From assembly GCA_002383415.1 (NCBI GenBank), contig DFYU01000056.1, positions 31,318-55,569 of the forward strand: a stretch of 24,252 nucleotides of DNA, in the 5' to 3' direction. The notes beneath the pieces are model-generated. The model had not been told where the DNA came from, did not search any database, and was given only the letters and a program-made list of their open reading frames with translations. Numbering within the stretch: position 1 is the stretch's first letter; every line of letters starts with the position of its first letter. Both the position numbers and the translations under genes were made by a program. This document shows, piece by piece, positions 17,101 to 22,501 of this stretch. The DNA comes from Geobacter sp. UBA4074 (GTDB lineage Bacteria > Desulfobacterota > Desulfuromonadia > Geobacterales > Pseudopelobacteraceae).

Positions 17101-17331
17101 CGACTGCTCCTGTTCGACCTGGTGATGCCCAACAAGGGCGGCTATGAGGCCTATCAGCAGATCAGGGGGCTCAACCCGACGGTTTCGGTCATCTTCACCA
17201 CCGGCTACGCCCCCCAGGTGGCTGAAGGCAAACTTAGCCAAACCCAGATGCAGCAACTGCTGCACAAACCGTTTGCCATCGTGCAGCTGCTGAAACGTGT
17301 ACGAACCGCACTCGATACTGAGGAGAAGTAG
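14119..17331 (+). CDS. Hybrid sensor histidine kinase with periplasmic solute-binding domain
   Basis: The 1070-residue inner-membrane protein has a signal peptide or first membrane helix (about 5-24). A periplasmic family-3 solute-binding domain follows (28-255; GAFNYYPGIFKDQDGQIKGF, DVLTSVAYTPERAGYM). A membrane helix (265-284) leads to three PAS domains (about 305-427, 435-550, 555-675). Then come HisKA (His706 in GGIAHDFNN), HATPase (NLATNARDAMP, DTGNGIPPD, GTGLGLPIVYG) and a C-terminal receiver (Asp1000 in LLLFDLVMP, Lys1050). The sensor domain resembles amino-acid-binding domains, so the ligand is probably a small organic molecule, not identified here. The ribosome site is weak (AGGA 8 nt before the ATG). 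The stop is 2 bp before the sigma-54 regulator's GTG, marking a two-component pair. Confidence 0.93.
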   Translation: MTIKTFICLSIMLLLGALITPVQGAEPRLVKVGAFNYYPGIFKDQDGQIKGFYVDALADLAAKENLRIEYVYGSWNEGLERIKNGEVDVLTSVAYTPERAGYMTYTETPLLTVWGELYVHPDTHLDTITEAEGKKIAIMKGDYNGQHFIDLARKFNISCSFVELPGFEEVFKAVAEKQVDAGVVNNTFGVPKQKEFGLRSTGVVFNPFNIYFTVSKSRNQDLLILFEKHLHSWRHDKDSVYALARQKWAHLSHSSPTIPTWLKRTAFALSLLMVAATAFILLLKNRIQQGTQELLAQKASLRESNEMTRLLLDSTAEGIYALDVNGNCTMCNAASLAMLGYQQAEELLDKNMHQLMHHTRSDGSQYAIDDCPIFSSLKSGAKVHNDSELFWRSDGSSFPVEYWSYPIIKDAVTVGAVITFIDITERKLNKQKLVESEQRYRSIFENNRSVMLIIDPESAAIVDANPAAADFYGWTQDQLRSMQIYDLNILKPEQVAAETRQALQQNRYYFIFKHRLADGSIRDVEVFSGPVQSEGRQLLFSIIHDITDRLQAEEALHENEVRYATLIEHAPVAILINHNNRMVMTNRACLELFGASDEAQLLDKTPFELFHHDDHQQVQERLQLLLSKPCMVPAAEETIIRMDGRPVEVEVTAASFRYKGDLAIHVVLQDISARKQAEQAHLLLEEQLRHAQRMEAVGTLAGGIAHDFNNILTAIIGYTHISLLGLPPEAPQRDHIQQISECANRATKLTSDLLLFSRKQTSSRRQVDLSELLTTTRSFLERIIGEHIALVTELPSAPVLLNADPQQLEQVLMNLATNARDAMPESGRITITLSCSQLDESKAALHGLSAAGDYAVISFSDTGNGIPPDQQDKIFDPFYTTKELGKGTGLGLPIVYGIITAHDGAIAVASSPEKGSTFTLYLPCMQRQEAQQPEQAEQDQPLPRGNQETILIAEDAARIRDMASQVLTEFGYRVLTAVDGDDAIRLFKEHQDQIRLLLFDLVMPNKGGYEAYQQIRGLNPTVSVIFTTGYAPQVAEGKLSQTQMQQLLHKPFAIVQLLKRVRTALDTEEK

Positions 17332-17333
17332 AC

Positions 17334-19058
17334 GTGAATAGTCCACAGGTACTGATCGTTGATGACGAACCGACCATTATCACCACCTTTTCCCTGCTCT
17401 TGCGCCAGGATGGCTACGAGGTGCGCAGCGCCCCTTCGGCGGCGGCTGCGCTGCAGTTGCTGGAGAGCTGGTCCTGCGACGTGGCCTTTGTGGATATCAA
17501 GCTGGGCAGCACCACCGGTGTTGATCTGCTGAAACTGCTGCGGATCCACAACCCGTTGCTGCAGGTGGTGCTGATCACCGGCCAGCCCGATGTGGCCACC
17601 GCCGCAGAAGCGGTGCGCCTGGGGGCCTGCAACTACCTGGCAAAACCGATCATGCCCCACGACCTGCTGGCCGCTACCCGTAACGCCCTGACCGCCAAAC
17701 GGCTGGCAGAGGAGACCGAACGGCACCGGGCCGACCTGGAGGCCATCTTCCGTTCGCTCTCCGACGGCATCATGATGCTGGACCGCACCGGCCAGCTGCT
17801 GCAGGCCAACGAGGCTGCCAGCCATATCTGCAGCTGCCTGGCCTACGCCATGCAAACCGCTGCGGAATGTCAGCATACGCCCTGCGACGGCATCTGCCGC
17901 CAGCTGATTCAAGAATCCCTGCACAGTGGGCTACCGGCCAAACGGGAGCGGATTCGCTGCCAGCGCCCCCAGAAGCAAAACCAGGTCGTCACCATCAGCA
18001 CCTCGCCGATCCGCGACCAGAATGACAGCTGCACCAGCATTGTGGTGGTGCTGCGGGATGAGACCCGCATCGATGAACTGGAAGGGCAGTTGAGTACGCG
18101 TAAAAGCTTCGGCCGGATGATCGGTGCCAGTGTGCCGATGCAACGGATCTACACCCAGATCGAGGCCCTGGCCGATGTGCCCAGCACGGTGCTGATCAAC
18201 GGCGAAAGCGGCACCGGCAAGGAGCTGGTGGCTGAGGCGCTGCATATGAGCGGCAGCCGACGCAGCAAGCCGTTCATCAAAGTCAACTGTTCGGCCCTGC
18301 CGGAAACCCTGTTGGAAAGCGAGCTGTTCGGCCATGTCAAAGGCGCCTTCACCGGCGCCATCACCAGCAAAATGGGACGCTTCCAGAAGGCCGATGGCGG
18401 CACCATCTTTCTGGATGAGATCGGTGACATCTCGCCGGCCATGCAGATGCGTCTGCTGCGGGTGCTGCAGGAGCGTGAATTCGAGCGTGTGGGGGATACC
18501 ACCACCATCAAGGTGGATGTACGGGTGATCGCCGCCACCAACCATAATCTGACTGAGCGGGTTCGCCAAGGCAAATTCCGCGAAGACCTCTACTACCGCC
18601 TCAACGTCATCAAGCTGCTGCTGCCGCCCCTGCGGGAGCGGATGGATGATCTGCCACTCCTGATCCAGCACTTTATTGAACGTTTTGCCGCCACCTTTAC
18701 CAAGACCATCAGCGGCATCAGCGATGAGGCCCTGGAGGTACTGCAGCGCCACAGCTGGCCCGGCAACGTGCGCGAACTGCAGCATGTGCTGGAACATGCC
18801 TGTGTGCTGGCCCGCAGCGACCTGCTCGATCTGGAAAGCCTGCCCCATGATCTTACCTCAGGGCCACAGCCAACGACGAGCAGACAGCAACAGGCGACAC
18901 CAGCGGCTGCGCCTGCTGCCGCTGCACTGCCGAACTGCCCCCTCAGCATCCAGGATGCCCTGATCAAGGCCGGCGGCAACAAGGCCAAGGCTGCCCGGCT
19001 GCTGGGGATCAGCCGCCGCACCATCTACCGGCAACTGGGACACCAAGGCACCGAGTGA
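17334..19058 (+). CDS. Sigma-54-dependent response regulator with PAS domain
   Basis: This 574-residue transcription activator has a receiver domain (Asp54 in VAFVDIKLG, Lys104) and a PAS-like region (about 130-245) rich in cysteine. The AAA+ domain has Walker A GESGTGKE (290-297), the sigma-54-contacting GAFTGA loop (337-342), Walker B GGTIFLDE (355-362) and the WPGNVRELQ motif. After an Ala/Gln/Pro linker, a Fis-type helix-turn-helix occupies about 543-568 (NKAKAARLLGISRRTIYRQL). The start is GTG, supported by AGGAGAAG overlapping the upstream stop. With this spacing it is the likely output of the upstream hybrid kinase. Two matching palindromes near sigma-54-like promoters just downstream are its probable targets. 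Confidence 0.95.
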   Translation: MNSPQVLIVDDEPTIITTFSLLLRQDGYEVRSAPSAAAALQLLESWSCDVAFVDIKLGSTTGVDLLKLLRIHNPLLQVVLITGQPDVATAAEAVRLGACNYLAKPIMPHDLLAATRNALTAKRLAEETERHRADLEAIFRSLSDGIMMLDRTGQLLQANEAASHICSCLAYAMQTAAECQHTPCDGICRQLIQESLHSGLPAKRERIRCQRPQKQNQVVTISTSPIRDQNDSCTSIVVVLRDETRIDELEGQLSTRKSFGRMIGASVPMQRIYTQIEALADVPSTVLINGESGTGKELVAEALHMSGSRRSKPFIKVNCSALPETLLESELFGHVKGAFTGAITSKMGRFQKADGGTIFLDEIGDISPAMQMRLLRVLQEREFERVGDTTTIKVDVRVIAATNHNLTERVRQGKFREDLYYRLNVIKLLLPPLRERMDDLPLLIQHFIERFAATFTKTISGISDEALEVLQRHSWPGNVRELQHVLEHACVLARSDLLDLESLPHDLTSGPQPTTSRQQQATPAAAPAAAALPNCPLSIQDALIKAGGNKAKAARLLGISRRTIYRQLGHQGTE

Positions 19059-19092
19059 CACACCTGGCACACAACTGTGTCACCGTGTCCCA
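19056..19092. promoter_or_regulatory. Candidate activator-binding site (UAS) 1
   Basis: The core palindrome TGGCACACAACTGTGTCA (19065-19082) matches the element at 21751-21768 in 16 of 18 bases. A further half-site TGACACA (19056-19062) overlaps the TGA stop of the sigma-54 regulator gene, and GTGTCCCA (19085-19092) flanks the other side, giving four related half-sites. The centre is about 97 bp upstream of a -24 GG, a normal distance for an enhancer-type site. Confidence 0.6.
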
Positions 19093-19110
19093 CAATTACG
19101 TATGACCTTG

Positions 19111-19143
19111 AGCAACGAGCTGCTGAACCAGCAGCTCGTTGCT
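19111..19143 (+). terminator. Hairpin after the sigma-54 regulator gene
   Basis: A 14-bp perfect stem (19111-19124 with 19130-19143, AGCAACGAGCTGCT arm) surrounds a GAACC loop. It lacks a following T-tract, so it may be a weak terminator or an RNA-stabilising 3' end. It sits between UAS 1 and the sigma-54-like promoter. Confidence 0.55.
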
Positions 19144-19167
19144 GGCCGCAGACAACTGAAACCGTGC

Positions 19168-19184
19168 TTGGCACAAGAGTTGTA
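19168..19184 (+). promoter_or_regulatory. Sigma-54-like -24/-12 promoter for the heme sensor kinase
   Basis: TTGGCAC-AAGAG-TTGTA has the right -24 box (TGGCAC) and spacing, but GT instead of the usual GC at -12. A start near 19195 would leave about 65 nt before the ATG at 19260. Confidence 0.55.
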
Positions 19185-19259
19185 AACCCGCCGCCAGGCA
19201 TACACAACCAGGACGTACCAATCAGCATCGCTCAGCGCTCGCCGCGCTTCGATGTAGCT

Positions 19260-21704
19260 ATGCAGCAGCAGCCCACCGAACCGACAACCAGGCATAGCCG
19301 CCCCCTCCCAAAACTGACCACCCGCCTGCATCTCGTCAACAAGGCCGTACTGATACTGGCCTCGCTGGTGATCGTGCTGCTGGTGAACCACCTGCAAAAG
19401 GAACAGGCCCTCAAACATGCCGAGCAAAAATCGCTGCTGCTGCTCAAGCATAACCTGGCCCTGCACAGCTACATCAATACCCGGCTCAAACCCAACCTGT
19501 TCACGCAGACCGAGCCGATCCGCACACCCGATTTCTTCGACCCGGTCTGGATGTCTTCCACCTATGCCGTGCGCAACATCGACCAGCTCTATCGGCAGAT
19601 GTCCGATGACAACCATTACTACAAGGAAGCGGCCATTAATGCCCGCAGCCCCGAGAACGAGGCCGACCCGTTCGAGCGTGCCTTTATCGAGCGGCTCAAC
19701 CAAGAACCGGCCCTGGATAAGCTCTCCGGTGTCCGCACCATCGAGGGCAAGCCGTTCTTCTACACCATGATTCGCGGCGAGCAGATGGAACAAACCTGTC
19801 TGCGCTGCCACAGCCAGCCCGCCCAGGCCCCTGGCCAACTGGTGGCCCGCTACGGCCCCGAACGCAGCTTCAACCGTGCCGATGGTGAACTGGTCTCGGC
19901 CATTTCAGTCCGTATTCCGCTGAGCGAAGCCTACCTGGCAGCCAACCAGTTTTCACTCAAACTCTCGCTGGCACTGGTTGCCCTGCTGGTTGGCATGTAC
20001 TATCTGCAAAAGTTGCTGCTGCGCAGACTGGTGACCACCCCCCTGGAGCAGCTCCAACGCCGGGCTGACGAGATAGCCAACGATCCGTACCTGTTGGGCA
20101 GCCAGCTGCCCCACGAAACCACCCGCGAGATGGATGCCATCGCCTCCAGCTTCAATAGCATGTCAACCCGCCTCAAGGCGTTCGTCGACCAACTGGAACA
20201 GACCGTGACCGAACGCACCCAGGAGCTGACCGACAGCGAACAGAAGCTGCGCAACCTGTTCGAGCATATGACCAACGGCTTTGCGGTGCACCGGGTGCTC
20301 TACGACCCAGACGGCCGGCCCTATGACTATCTGTTCATCGAGGCCAACCCCGCCTTTGAACAGCTCACCGGGCTGAATGTCGCTGCGATTACCGGCAAGA
20401 CCGCCCGGGAGGTGCTGCCTGGACTGGAGCCGTTCTGGCTCGAGACCTACGCCAAGGTGGCATCCACTGGTCAGCCGATCTCCTTCGAATATTTCAGCGC
20501 AACGCTGGGCAAACAGTTCCAGGTCCATGCCTTCTCACCGCAGCCCGGCTTTTTTGCAACCGTCTTCAGCGATATTACCCAGCGCCAGCAGGCCCTTGAT
20601 GCGCTCAAACAGAGTGAGCAGCGTTTCCGCGACATCGCCGAGAGCATGGCCGACTGGATCTGGGAAACCGATGCCAACGGACGGTACAGCTACTGTTCGC
20701 CCTCGGTAATCCGCGTACTGGGCTACCAGCCGCAGGAGATGCTCGGCAGGACGCCCTTCGACTTCATGACGCCGGACGATCGCGAGGAGATGCAGGCCGA
20801 ATTCGCCCGCATCTCCAAGCAGGCCGGTCGCATCAGCAACCTGCACAACTGGAACCTCACCAAAGACGGCCGTCGCGTCTGCCTTATCACCAACGGTGTG
20901 CCGCTGTTTGACGATAACGGCCAGCTGGTTGGCTACCGCGGGGTCGACAGCGACATTACCGAGACCGTCCTGATGGAACAGCAACTCCGCCAGGCCCAAA
21001 AACTGGAGGCGGTCGGCCGTCTGACCGCCGGCATCGCCCATGATTTCAATAATAAGCTGATGGTGGTGCGGGGCAATGCCGAGCTGGCCCAGCTGGCACT
21101 TCCCGACGCCACCCGACTCAAGGAACGCCTGAACAGCATCATCGAGGCCGTCGATCAGTCCCGTCAGATCACGGGACAACTGCTGACCTTCTCGCGCCTC
21201 CAGCAGGTCACCCCACGCAGCATTGACCTGAACCAGGTCATCACCAGTATCCACGACTCCCTGGCCATCCTGATCGGTGAGGCGGTACAGATTCGCTTCA
21301 TCCCTGGCCAGGCTATCTGGACCATCTTCATCGATCCGATCCAGATCGACCAGATCGTCATGAACCTGGCCCTGAATGCGCGGGACGCCATGCCCGACGG
21401 CGGCCAGCTCACCATCACCACAGCAAACGTGACAATTGAACAGCCCAGCACCACGGATGTCACACCAGGCCAGTACCTTGTGCTGAGCATTACCGATACC
21501 GGCCACGGCATGGACGACCATACCCGGCAGCATCTTTTTGAGCCGTTCTTCACCACCAAAGAGGTGAACAAAGGCACCGGCCTGGGGCTGGCCACCATTT
21601 ACGGCATTGTGCAACAGAACAACGGCTTTATCGAGGTGACAAGCCAGCCGGGACTGGGCACCACCTTCAGGATCTATTTCCCGCGTCATCAGGATATGAA
21701 CTGA
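19260..21704 (+). CDS. c-heme (Tll0287/DUF3365-type) PAS sensor histidine kinase
   Basis: The 814-residue membrane kinase has membrane helices at about 27-44 and 232-251. Between them is a periplasmic domain resembling the Tll0287/DUF3365 family, carrying CLRCH (Cys180, Cys183, His184), a covalent heme-c site. HAMP follows, then two PAS domains (about 330-440 and 455-570), HisKA (His594 in AGIAHDFNN) and HATPase (NLALNARDAMP, DTGHGMDDH, GTGLGLATIYG). No receiver domain is fused. A redox or gas signal is plausible. The frame opens at GTG 19077, but that start lies upstream of the predicted promoter and inside the UAS, so the ATG at 19260 is preferred. It lacks a clear ribosome site, so the exact start is uncertain. 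Confidence 0.88.
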   Translation: MQQQPTEPTTRHSRPLPKLTTRLHLVNKAVLILASLVIVLLVNHLQKEQALKHAEQKSLLLLKHNLALHSYINTRLKPNLFTQTEPIRTPDFFDPVWMSSTYAVRNIDQLYRQMSDDNHYYKEAAINARSPENEADPFERAFIERLNQEPALDKLSGVRTIEGKPFFYTMIRGEQMEQTCLRCHSQPAQAPGQLVARYGPERSFNRADGELVSAISVRIPLSEAYLAANQFSLKLSLALVALLVGMYYLQKLLLRRLVTTPLEQLQRRADEIANDPYLLGSQLPHETTREMDAIASSFNSMSTRLKAFVDQLEQTVTERTQELTDSEQKLRNLFEHMTNGFAVHRVLYDPDGRPYDYLFIEANPAFEQLTGLNVAAITGKTAREVLPGLEPFWLETYAKVASTGQPISFEYFSATLGKQFQVHAFSPQPGFFATVFSDITQRQQALDALKQSEQRFRDIAESMADWIWETDANGRYSYCSPSVIRVLGYQPQEMLGRTPFDFMTPDDREEMQAEFARISKQAGRISNLHNWNLTKDGRRVCLITNGVPLFDDNGQLVGYRGVDSDITETVLMEQQLRQAQKLEAVGRLTAGIAHDFNNKLMVVRGNAELAQLALPDATRLKERLNSIIEAVDQSRQITGQLLTFSRLQQVTPRSIDLNQVITSIHDSLAILIGEAVQIRFIPGQAIWTIFIDPIQIDQIVMNLALNARDAMPDGGQLTITTANVTIEQPSTTDVTPGQYLVLSITDTGHGMDDHTRQHLFEPFFTTKEVNKGTGLGLATIYGIVQQNNGFIEVTSQPGLGTTFRIYFPRHQDMN

Positions 21705-21715
21705 CCCACACCACC

Positions 21716-21743
21716 ACGGCGGCACACTGACCTGTGCCGCCGT
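21716..21743 (+). terminator. Hairpin after the heme kinase gene
   Basis: An 11-bp perfect stem (ACGGCGGCACA, 21716-21726, with 21733-21743) surrounds a CTGACC loop, 11 bp after the stop. There is no T-tract. The GGCACA/TGTGCC inner arms resemble the half-sites of the neighbouring UAS, so it could instead be a degenerate binding site. Confidence 0.5.
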
Positions 21744-21749
21744 ACCACA

Positions 21750-21780
21750 CTGACACACATCTGTGTCAGCTCATGTGCCA
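21750..21780. promoter_or_regulatory. Candidate activator-binding site (UAS) 2
   Basis: CTGACACA-CATC-TGTGTCAG (21750-21769) is a perfect inverted repeat with 8-bp arms, nearly identical to the core of UAS 1. A further half-site TGTGCCA lies at 21774-21780. The centre is about 106 bp upstream of the -24 GG at 21865-21866, about one helical turn further than at UAS 1. Confidence 0.6.
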
Positions 21781-21862
21781 CCAGCCCCCACCAGCCGATC
21801 CGCCACATGACGCTACGCCACCAGCAGGCCGCTAACCCCCATCAGGCCTACGTTTTGCCAAC

Positions 21863-21879
21863 TTGGCACGACTGTTGAT
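21863..21879 (+). promoter_or_regulatory. Sigma-54-like -24/-12 promoter for cheW-mcp
   Basis: TTGGCACG-ACTG-TTGAT has a perfect -24 box (TTGGCACG) with correct spacing. The -12 box is TTGA rather than TTGC. It lies 44 bp before the cheW ATG. The remaining part of this 218-bp spacer holds UAS 2 and the hairpin after the heme kinase. Confidence 0.6.
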
Positions 21880-21922
21880 ACACAGTTCTCCACTGTGCAT
21901 GAGAACGCAAGGAGGATGTGAC

Positions 21923-22441
21923 ATGGCTGACTCAGATTCACAGCAGACGACCCAGTACCTTTCATTCACGTTGGACGAGGAGATCTTCGCCGTTGATGTG
22001 GCCCGGGTGCGTGAAATCCTCGAGTTTCGCGGCACGACCCGCATCCCCCAGGTGCCCGACTATCTGCGGGGGGTGATCAACCTGCGGGGCAGTGTGGTGC
22101 CGGTGGTTGATCTACGGTTGCTGTTCGGCCTGTCAGCCACCCAGAGCACCATCAACACCTGCGTGATCGTGCTGGAGATCAACGTGGAGAACGATACCGT
22201 CATCGCCGGCGCCCTGGCCGATTCGGTGCGTGAGGTGCTGGAGCTGGAACCGGCCGAGATCGAAGCCGCTCCCCGTCTGGGCACCCGCCTGAACACCGAT
22301 TTCATCAAGGGGATGGGCAAGCGCAACGACCAGTTCCTGATGCTGTTGGACATCGACCGGGTCTTCGGTGACGAGGCCGTGGGGGTGATCCGCCAGACCG
22401 GCAGCGCCCCCCAACAGCACCATCATCCCTGCAGGCGGTGA
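21923..22441 (+). CDS. cheW: Chemotaxis coupling protein CheW
   Basis: CheW couples chemoreceptors to the CheA kinase at the cytoplasmic face of the membrane. The 172-residue product has the family pattern: QYLSFTLDEEIFAVDVARVREIL, the core RIPQVPDYLRGVINLRGSVVPVVDLR (about residues 41-66), and a C-terminal FIKGMGKRNDQFLMLLDIDRVF. The frame extends 20 codons upstream, but the ATG at 21923 has AAGGAGG seven bases before it and gives a normal length. That extension would also overlap the -12 promoter element. The C-terminal tail ends in an unusual QQHHHPCRR. It is followed 60 bp later by a chemoreceptor gene. No cheA, cheR or cheB lies in the window. Confidence 0.95.
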   Translation: MADSDSQQTTQYLSFTLDEEIFAVDVARVREILEFRGTTRIPQVPDYLRGVINLRGSVVPVVDLRLLFGLSATQSTINTCVIVLEINVENDTVIAGALADSVREVLELEPAEIEAAPRLGTRLNTDFIKGMGKRNDQFLMLLDIDRVFGDEAVGVIRQTGSAPQQHHHPCRR

Positions 22442-22501
22442 CTATACGGAACGTCCTTGATAAACCATACTGACTGTGCACCCGGACAAAAGGAGGGCCC
22501 T

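Noticed and set aside
19065..19079. TGGCAC-ACAAC-TGTG as a second sigma-54 promoter
   Set aside because: The -24-like box is part of the palindrome, and the -12 position (TGTG) departs from TTGC more than the downstream candidate does. The palindrome explanation is stronger.
19077..19259. Extended N-terminus for the heme kinase starting at GTG 19077
   Set aside because: The extension reads through the UAS, the hairpin and the -24/-12 element, has no conserved-looking sequence, and would start upstream of the predicted transcript. The ATG at 19260 puts a normal short N-terminus before the first membrane helix.
21781..21862. Integration host factor site between UAS 2 and the -24/-12 promoter
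   Set aside because: I looked for the WATCAA-N4-TTR pattern. The nearest stretch (around 21840-21856) has ATCA but not the second half at the right distance, and there is no A-tract.
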